Assembly: GCA_900290365.1 (NCBI GenBank)
Contig: OMOE01000166.1
Span: 1-44,551 of the forward strand
Direction of reading: 5' to 3'
Source of the DNA: Syntrophobacter sp. SbD1
GTDB taxonomy: Bacteria; Desulfobacterota; Syntrophobacteria; Syntrophobacterales; Syntrophobacteraceae
DNA length: 44,551 nucleotides
The notes below the pieces were generated by a model. That model saw only the letters and a list, made by a program, of their open reading frames with translations, had not been told where the DNA came from and searched no databases. This document shows positions 17,665-27,275 of this stretch, piece after piece. How positions within the stretch are numbered: the first letter of the stretch is position 1; the number at the start of each line of letters is the position of its first letter. Both the position numbers and the translations under genes were made by a program.

Positions 17665-18726
17665 ATGACCAAGACCATTCTCGTTACCGGCGGCGCCGGG
17701 TTCATCGGGAGTAATTTCGTCCTGCGTGAAAGGATGAGGGATAATCGGGTCGTCAATCTCGACCTGCTCACTTACGCCGGAAACCTTTTGAACCTGGGAG
17801 AGCTTAACGACGACGCCGGCCACATTTTCGTTCAGGGAGACATACGCGACCGGGAACTGGTGCGGAAACTGCTCAAAGGATACCAACCGGATGCCGTGGT
17901 GAACTTTGCGGCCGAATCCCATGTGGACAGGTCGATTGATAGTCCTGAGAGCTTCGTGCAAACCAATATTGTCGGGACCTATCACCTGCTCGATGAAGCA
18001 AGGGAGTATTGGCAAAGGCTTGCGGCCGAGCGCCGCGACCGCTTTAGATTTCTTCACGTTTCGACCGATGAAGTCTACGGCTCTCTTGGGCCGCTGGAAC
18101 CGGCGTTCACCGAAGATACCCCCTATTCACCGAACAGTCCTTATTCGGCGAGCAAGGCATCGAGCGATCACCTGGTCCGGGCGTACTTTCATACCTATGG
18201 GGTCCCGGCTCTGATCACCAATTGCTCGAACAATTACGGTCCGCGGCAGTTTCCCGAAAAGCTCGCGCCGCTCATGGTCCTCAATGCCATGCAAGGAAAG
18301 CCGCTGCCGATCTATGGTGACGGGCTCAACGTTCGTGATTGGCTCTTCGTCGATGACCACTGTGATGCGCTCAACCTGGCGCTCGAAAAAGGTAAACCGG
18401 GGGAGACTTACAATATCGGCGGACGCTGCGAAAAGACCAATCTGGAAATCGTGAACACCCTGTGCGCTCTTCTGGATGAGATGGCGCCCGATTCCGCCTA
18501 TGTTCCGCATTGCAGTCTGATAACATTCGTAAAGGACCGCCCCGGGCACGACCGGCGCTATGCCATTGATTGTTCCAAGATATGCGGCGAATTGGGCTGG
18601 AGCCCCAAAGAGACATTCGAGTCGGGCATGCGGAAAACGATTCGTTGGTACCTGGATAACCCGCAGTGGGTGGATTCTATTAAAACGGGAGCTTACCGGG
18701 GCTGGATATTAAAACAGTACGGTTGA
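17665..18726 (+). CDS. rfbB: dTDP-glucose 4,6-dehydratase
   Basis: This 353-residue extended SDR enzyme converts dTDP-glucose to dTDP-4-keto-6-deoxyglucose. The N-terminal Rossmann motif is [13 protein letters not shown], the substrate and catalytic region has [10 protein letters not shown], and the YSASK motif (Tyr and Lys of the SDR site) lies near residue 161. The [20 protein letters not shown] block is diagnostic for RfbB/RmlB. ATG 17665 follows AAGGA at 6 nt. Together with rfbA downstream it supplies a dTDP-deoxysugar to the glycosyltransferases. The rmlC and rmlD genes are not in the window. Confidence 0.95.
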   Translation: MTKTILVTGGAGFIGSNFVLRERMRDNRVVNLDLLTYAGNLLNLGELNDDAGHIFVQGDIRDRELVRKLLKGYQPDAVVNFAAESHVDRSIDSPESFVQTNIVGTYHLLDEAREYWQRLAAERRDRFRFLHVSTDEVYGSLGPLEPAFTEDTPYSPNSPYSASKASSDHLVRAYFHTYGVPALITNCSNNYGPRQFPEKLAPLMVLNAMQGKPLPIYGDGLNVRDWLFVDDHCDALNLALEKGKPGETYNIGGRCEKTNLEIVNTLCALLDEMAPDSAYVPHCSLITFVKDRPGHDRRYAIDCSKICGELGWSPKETFESGMRKTIRWYLDNPQWVDSIKTGAYRGWILKQYG

Positions 18727-18814
18727 AGCATCCCACGCCACGAAGAGTCGGGGAATATTCCACACGACGACGCGAAAACGAGAATCTGATTGGATCGAGA
18801 ACGAGGATGAATTA

Positions 18815-19714
18815 ATGGATTTGGGTAAAGATACAGAGCGAAAAGGCTGCATCAAAGGGATAATCCTTGCCGGGGGTTCGGGCACCCGCCTCTACCCGAT
18901 AACCAAGGCGGTCAGCAAACAGCTTCTGCCAATTTACGACAAGCCGATGGTTTACTATCCGCTTTCGGTCCTGATGCTTGCGGCGATCCGGGACATTCTT
19001 ATCATCTCCACCCCTGATGATCTGCCCAGGTTCAAGACGCTGCTCGAAGATGGGTCCCAATGGGGCTTGCGCTTCTCCTATATGCAGCAGGACTATCCGG
19101 CCGGACTTGCCCACGCGTTCATCCTAGGCCGGGAATTTATCGGAACCGACAGGGTTTGCCTCATACTCGGGGACAATATCTTCTATGGACACGGCTTTCA
19201 GGAGATCGTCCGGCGCGCTGCCGCATTCGAATCGGGGGGGCTTGTGTTCGGCTATTATGTCAATGACCCGGAGCGGTACGGCGTGGTCGAATTTGACGGA
19301 TCGGGCAAAGTTCTCGGCATCGAGGAGAAACCGGATCGGCCCAAGTCCAACTACGCAGTCCCCGGACTCTATTTCTTTGATAACAGGGTGGTCCAAATAG
19401 CTTCGGACCTTAAGCCTTCGGCGCGCGGCGAGCTGGAAATAGCCGACGTCGTAAACGCTTATCTCAAGTTGAATGAGCTTCAGGTGGAGTTGCTGGGAAG
19501 GGGATTTGCCTGGCTGGATACCGGCACGCACGAATCCCTGCTGGAGGCCTGCACTTTCGTGGAGACGATAGAAAAACGACAGGGCCTCAAGATTGCCTGT
19601 ATCGAGGAAATCGCTTACCGCCTGGGCTATATCGATGATGCTCAACTGCAAAGGCTGGCCGTGCCTTTGATGAAAAACGGGTACGGCAAATATCTGGTCA
19701 AATTGCTGGGCTAA
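18815..19714 (+). CDS. rfbA: Glucose-1-phosphate thymidylyltransferase
   Basis: This 299-residue nucleotidyltransferase makes dTDP-glucose from dTTP and glucose 1-phosphate, feeding RfbB. The signature [20 protein letters not shown] appears near residue 13, followed by [17 protein letters not shown], and the metal-site [10 protein letters not shown] near 115. The ending [13 protein letters not shown] block is typical for RmlA. The gene order rfbB then rfbA with an 88-nt gap is common. GAGGA 7 nt upstream of ATG 18815 supports the start. The first 12 residues ([11 protein letters not shown]) are longer than usual. Confidence 0.95.
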   Translation: MDLGKDTERKGCIKGIILAGGSGTRLYPITKAVSKQLLPIYDKPMVYYPLSVLMLAAIRDILIISTPDDLPRFKTLLEDGSQWGLRFSYMQQDYPAGLAHAFILGREFIGTDRVCLILGDNIFYGHGFQEIVRRAAAFESGGLVFGYYVNDPERYGVVEFDGSGKVLGIEEKPDRPKSNYAVPGLYFFDNRVVQIASDLKPSARGELEIADVVNAYLKLNELQVELLGRGFAWLDTGTHESLLEACTFVETIEKRQGLKIACIEEIAYRLGYIDDAQLQRLAVPLMKNGYGKYLVKLLG

Positions 19715-19761
19715 AAATATTGGTAGCCGGACCGTCTTGGCCTGGTTCTGAGGATATTCCA

Positions 19762-20709
19762 ATGATTCGCCGCAGTAGTAGCATAACGCCGTTTGACCCC
19801 GTTGAATCTCGAATCGGGGACCGTCCCGACGACCGCGCCAGGCTATTCTCGTACTATTTTGCTTCACTTTTGACAGGCGTTTGTATTTTCGCAATACCGC
19901 TCAAAGATCTCCTGATGATGTCGTTGCATTCCGAACTCTACTCATACATACCGCTTATATTCCTTACCAGCGGTTATCTTCTGACGAGCGGCCGAAAAGA
20001 GATCTTCCAAAACCCTGCATACTCCACAGGTTATGGAGTATTGGTTTTGATTTTGAGCCTGGGCGCCGGTGTAGTTGGACTCAGGAGCGCCGTTTTTCTA
20101 GGGCCTAATGACTACCTGTGCGTCATGGCGTTTTCTTTCTGGCTCTTCCTCGTCGGGACCTTCATCCTCTGCTTCGGGATGCGCACTTTCACCAGGGCAA
20201 TTTTTCCTCTGGCTCTGCTTCTGTTTACGATCCCCATGCCGGCTTTGCTTTTGGACAAAATTGTCAGCTCCCTGCAGGCGGCATCGTTTGCTTCGACGAG
20301 TTTGATTTTTCATTCACTGGGGTTCTTTCCGCTCGAAGAGGGGTCCGTGTTCAAGTTCCCGGAATTGGCGATCGAAGTGGCCAGGCAGTGCAGCGGAATC
20401 CGTTCCAGCACGGCGCTCGTTATCTTGAGCCTGTTGAGTGGTAATCTCTTTTTGCGCTCAAGCCTGAATCGATTTCTGCTGGTCATTTTCTCCATTTTTA
20501 TCGCAATCTTTAAAAACGGGGTCAGAATTGCCGCTCTGGCGCTGGGTACGATCTACATTGACCCGAGAATCATATCGGGCCCAATCCACGAGGCCGGAGG
20601 AATCCCGGTCTTTATGCTGGGTTTTGCAATGCTTTCGACTGTTGTTGTGGTGATGAGGAAACTGGAAAAAAGAACGGAAAAAAGGCAGGCCTCCCCTACG
20701 ACGGCATAG
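19762..20709 (+). CDS. Exosortase (EpsH/Xrt family transmembrane cysteine transpeptidase)
   Basis: This 315-residue protein has about eight membrane spans and the catalytic set of the exosortase/archaeosortase family: Cys210 in VARQCSGIRSS, Arg255 in KNGVRIAALA, and His276 in PIHEAGGIPVF. These enzymes cut C-terminal PEP-CTERM-like tails of exported proteins and link them to the surface. ATG 19762 is chosen because GAGGAT lies about 8 nt upstream; a TTG at 19720 is less likely. The protein stops shortly after the last span and lacks the fused EpsI domain found in some subtypes. No substrate with a recognisable sorting tail is in the window. Confidence 0.88.
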   Translation: MIRRSSSITPFDPVESRIGDRPDDRARLFSYYFASLLTGVCIFAIPLKDLLMMSLHSELYSYIPLIFLTSGYLLTSGRKEIFQNPAYSTGYGVLVLILSLGAGVVGLRSAVFLGPNDYLCVMAFSFWLFLVGTFILCFGMRTFTRAIFPLALLLFTIPMPALLLDKIVSSLQAASFASTSLIFHSLGFFPLEEGSVFKFPELAIEVARQCSGIRSSTALVILSLLSGNLFLRSSLNRFLLVIFSIFIAIFKNGVRIAALALGTIYIDPRIISGPIHEAGGIPVFMLGFAMLSTVVVVMRKLEKRTEKRQASPTTA

Positions 20710-20774
20710 TAATGATATATTTTTTGAATGCCGTGCCACAGATTATGAAAAATACCGCAATAGAGAGGTAAGAT

Positions 20775-23700
20775 ATGGCAGTTTCTTTTCGGTCAAAATT
20801 GATCGTCATTTCAATACTGGTCGCCATGACGGCTTGCGGCGCCTCGCCGCAGGTGAAGAAGGCCAGGTACCTGGAAAGCGGCGATAAATTTTTTGCCGGA
20901 AAACAGTACAAGGAAGCCGTGATGGCGTACAGCAACGCCATGTCGATAGATGCTAACGACAAGAATATCTACTTGAAACTCGCAACGGTTTTCTCGGAGG
21001 TAGGAGATATCGGCCAGGCACTGTCCAATTTAAAGAAGGCAAGGGACATCGATCCCCGGGATATTGATATCAGGCTCAAGATGGCCCGGAATTTGGTCCT
21101 TGCCCGAAAGACTACGGAGGCCCGCCAGGAACTTGATTTCGTACTGGCCAGTGACGAAAGAAACCTGGATGCGCTGATTCTTCTGTCACAGATTGCTGCA
21201 AAGCCGGAGGACCTCGACGATGCTATTTCACGGCTCAAAGGCGTCCAGCCCGGTCCCTCGGATCTGCCCCATGTCCAGATGGCTCTTGGCATGGCTTATG
21301 GCAGAATGGGAGACTTTTCGAGTGCGGAGAATTATTTTTACGATGTGCTTAAGGGAAATAATCTCCCTGATGCCCATCTTGCTTTGGGCGATCTGGCAAT
21401 GGCCAAGAAGGACTTTGCACAGGCGGAGCAGGAATACGAAGCTGCAGCCGAACTGGACCCGGATGGCTTCGTCCCACATTTGAAGCTGGCGGATTTCTAT
21501 ATCTTCAGGAAAAATTTCGACCAGGCCACACAGGTGCTAAAGACAATTCTCGAAAAGGCCCCGGATTCCGTTGAGGTCCTGCACCGGTTGGCCCGACTTG
21601 CGCTTGAAAACAACAATCCCGATGAATGTGAGAAATATCTGAACGTGGTTCTCCAGAAGAACCCGTCGGATTCCGAAGGACGAACAATCCATGCCCAGAT
21701 GCTCCTCGCCCGGAATGAAACTGCCGGGGCGCAAGCCGAACTCGAGGAGATCGTCAAGGCCGTGCCCGATGTTGGCCTTACAAATTACTTGCTGAGCGTG
21801 GCCTATTTAAGAGGCGGGGACGTTTTCAAAGCCAGGAGCTCTTTGCAAAGGACCCTGGCCCTGGAGCCTAACTTCGTGCCGGCGATTTTGCTCCTTGCCG
21901 AAGCCGATGCGCGTTCCGGTTCGTTCCGGTCTGCAAATGACAGCTTGCGTAAGGTGCTTCAGAAAGATCCGGGTAACATCGAAGCCTACGTTCTTTTGCC
22001 GGAGGCGGCGAGGACTCCGGATGATATTGAAAGAGCCGGGAATCTTCTGGAAAGAGCGCTGCCCTTTTTTAGAGGAAACGTCAGATTCGATCTGGCCATG
22101 GGTATGCTCTACCTCAAAAAGGGTGATCTCGATAAAGCTGAAGATTTTATAAAGAAAGCCCTGGCGAGGGAGCCTGACTCAATGAACGCTCATATGCTGA
22201 TGGGAGATTACTCTCTTAGAAAAAAAGATCTGCAAAGGGCCGAACAGGAGTACAAGAAGGCTGTTGAGCTTTCACCCACGGCTTCCATGACGCATATAAA
22301 ACTTGCAGAATTCTACCTGATGGATAATCGTCTGGCCGAAGCAAAAAGAATCCTTTCGGAATCCATTGCAAAATCTCCCGATTTTCTGCCGGGATCTTTC
22401 TGCCTGGCGAGAATAGCTTTTGCGGAAAAAGATTATGACGGATCAATCAAATTACTTGACGGGATTTTGGAAAAAAATCCGGATTATGTCGATGCCCGGA
22501 TATTGAAAGGAGAGGTAAATCTTACTCTGAAAAAAACCTCTGAAGCGGTGGATGACTTCCAGAAGGCTTTGAAAATCAGCCCGGATTCAGTAATGGCTCT
22601 GAACTTTATGGGCCTTGCCTATCTCCAGGAAGATAATATCGACAAAGCCAAGTCGTCCCTGAAAGAACTGGTCCGCCTGGACCCCGATCTTTACGATCCC
22701 AGGGTCAGGCTGGCTGAACTCGATCTGCGTTCCGGCGACTTCCAGGCCTCGGTTGACAATGTGGAGATCCTGCTCGAAAAGGGAGTGAAAGAACCTGTCC
22801 TTTACTTGCTGCTTGGCTCGGCGTACCTTGGCAAGAAGGAGCCGGCGAAGGCGGGAGACGCCCTCCTGAAATATCTGCAAAAAAATCCGGACGATACCCG
22901 CGGAAAATATTTGATGGGATTGGCGCTGCGCGATCAGGGAAAAAAGGCGGAAGCGGTCAAATATTTCGAAGACTCTCTCAATGCTTCTACCCCTATTATG
23001 GATTCTTTGACACAGATTGTCATGATTGAAATTGCGGAAAAGAAGAGCAATGCAGCCCTTGAGCGCATCACCAGGCAGATCGCGGTCTCGCCTGACAAGG
23101 CAGAATTGTATTTGCTCCTGGGCCGGGTTCACGTCGTGCGCAAAGAAATAGACCAGGCCGAATCAGCTTATCTGAAAGCAATCGATATAGATCCCGGCCT
23201 TGTTCCCGCCTTCACGGATCTTGCCGAAGTCTACGCCGTTACCAAAAAATTCGACAGGGCGCACGCCAAATTGGATGAAGTTATTAAGATAGACCCGAAA
23301 AACATTGGCGCTCTCATGCTCTCGGGAATTTTACACCAGCAGGAAAATGACATACCCGGGGCGCAGAAGGCCTTTGAGTCGGTGCTTGCGGTTAATCCAG
23401 GTTTTGCCTCTGCGGCAAATAACCTGGCCTATATCTACAGCGAATACCTTGGAGACAATGAAAAGGCCTTGAAGCTTGCGCAAACTGCAAGGGAAGGATT
23501 ACCCGATGATCCCAATATAGCCGATACACTCGGGTGGGTGCTCTACAGGCAAAACAACTTCGAATGGGCGCTGACCTATTTGCAGGAAAGCGCCGCAAAG
23601 CTGCCCAACGACGCTGAAGTCCTGTATCATCTCGGAATGGCGCAATACCAGCTCGGCAACTATGATCAGGCAAAACAGACCCTGAACCGCGCGCTGAAAA

Positions 23701-23780
23701 AAGACGGCGATTTCAAGGGCGCCTCGGAAGCCAGGCGCGTGCTGGCAGAAATTGCAAAACAACCGCAAGCGCCTCACTGA
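20775..23780 (+). CDS. prsT: Giant TPR-repeat lipoprotein, PEP-CTERM system PrsT-like
   Basis: This 1001-residue protein has a lipoprotein signal peptide with a lipobox ending MTAC, the Cys being residue 21, and then tandem TPR-like helical hairpins over nearly the whole length. The repeat pattern with A..A....L...P.. recurs about every 34 residues, for example GQALSNLKKARDIDPRDIDI. Long TPR lipoproteins called PrsT accompany exosortases and exopolysaccharide export loci, where they probably scaffold the export complex in the periplasm. Length is close to that family. ATG 20775 has GAGG 7 nt upstream. A strong terminator follows at 23899-23935, so the gene ends the locus. Confidence 0.85.
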   Translation: MAVSFRSKLIVISILVAMTACGASPQVKKARYLESGDKFFAGKQYKEAVMAYSNAMSIDANDKNIYLKLATVFSEVGDIGQALSNLKKARDIDPRDIDIRLKMARNLVLARKTTEARQELDFVLASDERNLDALILLSQIAAKPEDLDDAISRLKGVQPGPSDLPHVQMALGMAYGRMGDFSSAENYFYDVLKGNNLPDAHLALGDLAMAKKDFAQAEQEYEAAAELDPDGFVPHLKLADFYIFRKNFDQATQVLKTILEKAPDSVEVLHRLARLALENNNPDECEKYLNVVLQKNPSDSEGRTIHAQMLLARNETAGAQAELEEIVKAVPDVGLTNYLLSVAYLRGGDVFKARSSLQRTLALEPNFVPAILLLAEADARSGSFRSANDSLRKVLQKDPGNIEAYVLLPEAARTPDDIERAGNLLERALPFFRGNVRFDLAMGMLYLKKGDLDKAEDFIKKALAREPDSMNAHMLMGDYSLRKKDLQRAEQEYKKAVELSPTASMTHIKLAEFYLMDNRLAEAKRILSESIAKSPDFLPGSFCLARIAFAEKDYDGSIKLLDGILEKNPDYVDARILKGEVNLTLKKTSEAVDDFQKALKISPDSVMALNFMGLAYLQEDNIDKAKSSLKELVRLDPDLYDPRVRLAELDLRSGDFQASVDNVEILLEKGVKEPVLYLLLGSAYLGKKEPAKAGDALLKYLQKNPDDTRGKYLMGLALRDQGKKAEAVKYFEDSLNASTPIMDSLTQIVMIEIAEKKSNAALERITRQIAVSPDKAELYLLLGRVHVVRKEIDQAESAYLKAIDIDPGLVPAFTDLAEVYAVTKKFDRAHAKLDEVIKIDPKNIGALMLSGILHQQENDIPGAQKAFESVLAVNPGFASAANNLAYIYSEYLGDNEKALKLAQTAREGLPDDPNIADTLGWVLYRQNNFEWALTYLQESAAKLPNDAEVLYHLGMAQYQLGNYDQAKQTLNRALKKDGDFKGASEARRVLAEIAKQPQAPH

Positions 23781-23898
23781 GTTCGGGGTTCGCGGGTTGC
23801 GGGTCACGGATTCATGAGCCGATGGTCATGAAAAAGGAATAGTCGAGGGTTTCATAGCGAGTTGGAATTGGAGCCTTTCGGGGCAGGCGCGTGTCTGG

Positions 23899-23935
23899 AC
23901 GGGGAATGAGGTGAACCTTATTCCCCGTTTTTTTT
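23899..23935 (+). terminator. Intrinsic terminator downstream of prsT
   Basis: ACGGGGAAT at 23899-23907 pairs perfectly with ATTCCCCGT at 23920-23928, with inner pairing of AGGT and ACCT. A run of Ts follows (23928-23935). This is a textbook rho-independent terminator for the polysaccharide locus. Confidence 0.9.
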
Positions 23936-24161
23936 GCGTGGTGTGGGAGGGGAGTGATCCCGCCTCCAACCCAACACCACGGGGAATGGCCTCAACAGGA
24001 GCTTGTACTAATTTGCCTTCAAGATTGGGCGGGGATAAACCCCGCCCCACAAATAAATGGCCTTAAAGCAACAGCATTGAGGCTTTATGCCCTCCCGGAG
24101 TACCCGACTTGAACGCAAATCGGTATTGTTCATTGGTAATTCGTAATTTCTACTTGGCTTT
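23936..24161. other. Gap between convergent genes
   Basis: No gene is supported in this gap. It holds a perfect 8-bp hairpin (24027-24047, listed separately) and a stretch with simple dispersed-repeat character. It separates the + strand prsT transcript from the oppositely oriented dehydrogenase operon. Confidence 0.5.
24027..24047. repeat. Perfect GC-rich palindrome with ATAAA loop
   Basis: GGGCGGGG (24027-24034) and CCCCGCCC (24040-24047) flank ATAAA. Half of the same motif (TTTATCCCCGCCCGC) appears at about 5103-5117. It may act as a terminator for the - strand dehydrogenase transcript or be a dispersed palindromic repeat. Confidence 0.6.
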
Positions 24162-25856
24162 TTAACCCGCGGATCCCGAACGTAGTGAGGCACTCACCTG
24201 GTCCTTGATTCGTTTTACATTTCCACGCCCCAGACCCTTCACTTCACATCCCAGTTCAAAATAGCGCTTTATTTCGCTGTTCGTAAGAATCCCAAAGCAA
24301 TCTATCACTGCAACCGGCTTTTCGGTCATTGCCAGTAACTCGTCGGCTGACAGGCGCAGATAAGTTTCGTGCCGCACCGCAAGAACAACGGCGTCGGCCC
24401 CGCGAACGGCCTCATTCATATCTTTGCTGATGGTGAGATCCTTTAGGTTTTCCTGGTTTCGGAAAAATCTCGACCATGAAAGACCCGGTGCGGGAAAAGT
24501 ATCCTGTTTCTCAAACTCCCACCAGTGTTTGACATAGGGATCGTGGACGGAAATATCCGCCCCCATTTCGGCAAGCTTTCTAACAAGCATCTCCGAGCCG
24601 CTGTAGCGGGTGTCCCCTACGTCTTCCCTGTAGGAGGCGCCAAAGATGGCTATCTTGCAGGCGGCCACGATTTTGCCCATATTCCGCAGAGCGTCACGGA
24701 CCAGGCGAGCGACATGAAGCGCTCTTGTATCGTTTATGTCGATAGCCTGGGGCGTTATTTTGAAGATATCGTCCTCGAATCCAAGAAGCGTCTGGTAAGC
24801 CCAGATCCCGAGGCCCCCGTCCTTTGGCAGGCAGTAGCCTCCTATTCCGGGTCCAGGGAATATTATGTTTGAATGTGTCGGCCGAACCTTTATAGCTTCT
24901 ATGACCTTTATCAGGTCCACGCCGTTGCGCTCGGCAAAGACGCTCCATTCATGAAGGAAAGCCAGAATAGTGGCGCGGTAGGAGTTCTCGATAACCTTGC
25001 AGGTTTCGCTCTCTATGGGTGTTTCCAGGACAGTCAGAGGATACTTCTCCACGTTTAGAACATCGGACAAAAAGGATTGCACCCTGAGCCTCGATTCCTC
25101 GTTGACCCCGCTGCACACTCTCCAGAAATCTCGGATTGAAGACACGTAATTCTTGCCCGGCATGACCCGCTCGAAGGAGTGGGCCAGCAAAGGTTCCGAT
25201 CCAATTTCCCGGTTTTGGAAAGCCTTCTTGACTATCGGATATGCAACATACTGGGTAGTGCCGGGCGGCACTGTGGTTTCGATGAGAATCATGCATTCGG
25301 GGTCGATCTTCTCTCCTATTATCTTTAAACAATCCTCCAGGGCTGCAATGTCGGCGTGGCCCTGGCGAACGTTTCCAAGGGTATCCTTCTGATAGTCGCA
25401 TTGAACGTCAACTATCACAACGTCTGCCAGTGAAAGTACCTCATAAGTATACGTAACAACGAGAGTCTTTTTTTCGTTAACGCATCGATCGATAATGATC
25501 CCCACTTCGGGATCTTCCGCCTCTACGGGCGAAATTCCCCGATTGAGATAATGAATCTTCCAAAAAGACCTGGAAGACGGTCTTTGCATTCCGATCACAA
25601 ACTTGATCGGCTCACCCGTGGTTTTGTCCACTGAATCCGCTACTACCGCTGCCATAACAGCGCCAACGAATCCTACGCCCATTACTACCACGATCTGTCG
25701 CCCCAAGCTCCGCTGCTCATCGACAATTTTGGAGACTCTGGCGAACTCCGCATCATAGTCGGATTGTCTTGGAATCGGGAAAACCTCGCCAGCCGGGCAT
25801 ACGGAATAAAGACTGTCCGGAGATTCCATATCATGAGATATCTTTCGCATTTGCAC
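24162..25856 (-). CDS. Nucleotide-sugar dehydrogenase (UDP-glucose/GDP-mannose dehydrogenase family), long form
   Basis: This protein of about 564 residues oxidises a nucleotide sugar to the uronic acid in two NAD-dependent steps. The N-terminal Rossmann motif is VVVMGVGFVGAVMAA near residue 38. The central helix has ETCKVIENSYRATILAFLHE. The catalytic Cys lies in GPGIGGYCLPKDG near residue 340, and the C-terminal domain has AIFGASYREDVGDTRYSG. It is about 100 residues longer than ordinary UDP-glucose dehydrogenase, with extra N-terminal and inter-motif sequence. The GTG at 25856 or ATG at 25850 is the start. It probably supplies an acidic sugar to a cell-surface glycan. It is the last gene of the mltG-led operon. 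Confidence 0.88.
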   Translation of the reverse strand: MQMRKISHDMESPDSLYSVCPAGEVFPIPRQSDYDAEFARVSKIVDEQRSLGRQIVVVMGVGFVGAVMAAVVADSVDKTTGEPIKFVIGMQRPSSRSFWKIHYLNRGISPVEAEDPEVGIIIDRCVNEKKTLVVTYTYEVLSLADVVIVDVQCDYQKDTLGNVRQGHADIAALEDCLKIIGEKIDPECMILIETTVPPGTTQYVAYPIVKKAFQNREIGSEPLLAHSFERVMPGKNYVSSIRDFWRVCSGVNEESRLRVQSFLSDVLNVEKYPLTVLETPIESETCKVIENSYRATILAFLHEWSVFAERNGVDLIKVIEAIKVRPTHSNIIFPGPGIGGYCLPKDGGLGIWAYQTLLGFEDDIFKITPQAIDINDTRALHVARLVRDALRNMGKIVAACKIAIFGASYREDVGDTRYSGSEMLVRKLAEMGADISVHDPYVKHWWEFEKQDTFPAPGLSWSRFFRNQENLKDLTISKDMNEAVRGADAVVLAVRHETYLRLSADELLAMTEKPVAVIDCFGILTNSEIKRYFELGCEVKGLGRGNVKRIKDQVSASLRSGSAG

Positions 25857-26109
25857 CTGATCCTTTCCTGGACAACAAAAATCCTGACTAATAGATAGAT
25901 CCGCTGGAGTTCAAAATCTTCCTGATATCGAGCCTGAACTTGTTTGCCTGTCCGCCGGACCGTTCCAAAGATTCATTGTCCGCGCCCGGGGGACGGAAAA
26001 CTGCCGGGATTGTCTGTCGCCATCCCGATGGATTGTGCAAGAAACTGAGAGCCAGTTTATACGAATGTGTCCCGTTGTTCAACGGGATTTAAACACTCGA
26101 AGCAGTCGT
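25857..26109. other. Gap between methyltransferase and dehydrogenase genes
   Basis: This 253-nt gap contains a perfect 7-bp hairpin (CCCGTTG 26071-26077, CAACGGG 26080-26086) but no T-run. A short - strand frame of 64 codons starting TTG is present, but it has no homology signal or ribosome site that I can support. Confidence 0.4.
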
Positions 26110-26918
26110 CTACGCCTCGGCAAAGGCTTTGAAAAAGGTGTAGCAAAAGGTGCCGTCAGGTTCGGTCGTCCTGAACAGGTCGCGTATTCCCTTGTCGAAG
26201 GACTCCCGATCAATGATTGCCTCTGCAAGCGCTTTTTCCCGCACGCCCTCGATCATCGCATTGAAGGTGTTCCTGGTAAAGCCTTCGACGAGGTGGGGCT
26301 TGCTCGAATCAGTATATACCATGCGGGGCGAAACACGGCAGTTTGTGAAACCGGCCTTTGTCAGCAGGGGATAGAGTTCACGTCCGATCAGCGCATTGCC
26401 TCCTGCAAGCGCCTGTAGAGCGATCTGGCAGTTTATGGCTCGGTGAGCCTCCTGGCTCTCGGGATGGAAATAGACCGAACCGTGATCTCCTTCTATAACG
26501 GTGATCGTTCCGCCGGGTTTAAGGACGTTTTTTAGACATTTCAACCCTTCGACCGGATTTGAGAGATGTTCGAGCACAAAACAGACAAAAACATGGTCGA
26601 AGAAGCTGGTTTCAAAAGCAAGATCGAAGATGTCTCCCCGTTTTAAGGTTACATTGGTGATCCCGTTTGAATCCAGTTTCTCTCTGGCTTGGGCAAGGGA
26701 TGCCTGCGACACGTCGATCGCCGTAATTTGGGCATCCGGACTGTTTTGCGCAAGCATGAGCGTTTGTGCTCCAACCCCGCATCCGGCTTCCAAAACTCGA
26801 CTCGACTGCCCGCCGGATAGGATGTGTCCGAATGGAGAAGATCGGCCAGGGTTGAGGCCTGGTCTTGGAGCCGAACGCTTTCCCGCAAATTATAGCCGTG
26901 TATGTACGCTTCTCTCAT
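26110..26918 (-). pseudogene. SAM-dependent methyltransferase interrupted by a 5-bp duplication frameshift
   Basis: The start ATG at 26918 overlaps the upstream stop as ATGA and has GGAGG 6 nt before it. The first 40 residues (MREAYIHGYNLRESVRLQDQ onward) are in one frame. Near 26793-26806 the bases GTCGA are repeated in tandem, which shifts the frame. The rest, from LEAGCGVGAQTLMLAQNS, is in another frame and contains a class I methyltransferase with the SAM motif, DVSQASLAQAREKL, and FVCFVLEHLSNPVEGL. Dropping one GTCGA gives 804 nt, exactly 268 codons, with SRVLEAGCG restored. The product would methylate a small molecule or glycan. It is broken, slippage-variable, or a sequencing error. 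Confidence 0.85.
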
Positions 26919-26959
26919 CCGCAGCCTCCCTTCTTGTTGCCGCCGATCACATCGCCTTT

Positions 26960-27003
26960 GCCGCCGCCGGAGGCAGCGGCGAACACGGCCGGCGGTCCCA
27001 CCG
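26960..27003. repeat. 44-bp dispersed element, copy A (inside a coding C-terminus)
   Basis: This block matches 32237-32280 at about 40 of 44 positions in the same orientation. It is GC-rich with partial dyad symmetry (GCCGCCG and CGGCGG). Here it lies in the last 20 codons of the nucleotidyltransferase and is translated as Ala/Gly-rich sequence (AVGPPAVFAAASGGGK). Confidence 0.8.
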
Positions 27004-27275
27004 CCCGCGAATATAATTTTTGCGCTGCTTCCAGCGATTGGGGAGTGTCCACCCCTGAAACCTCTTCTTCGGCGGCAGTCGTCATTCCCGCCAGCAAGCC
27101 GTCTTTATCCATCATTTCAGCCAGATCCGTCAGGAAGTACTCTTTTATAGTCACCCACTCGCCGTTTTGCTGCTTGCTGACCTCGTGCGGTCTTTGCTCC
27201 ATGAGGTCCATGTACTTTAGCAAAGTGGCCTTGCCGGCGGCATAGACTCCGGCGTTGCAGTACTTTAGCCTGCTC

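Noticed and set aside
19124..19894. Antisense open frame of 256 codons opposite rfbA
   Set aside because: RfbA motifs are unambiguous on the + strand; the antisense frame has no support.
24175..24195. Short match between the dehydrogenase 3-prime end and the GT39 leader (AACG-AGTGAGGC)
   Set aside because: Only about 12 bases; likely chance or a very common short repeat.
25888..26082. 64-codon - strand frame between the methyltransferase and dehydrogenase genes
   Set aside because: TTG start inside a hairpin, no ribosome site and no recognisable motif.
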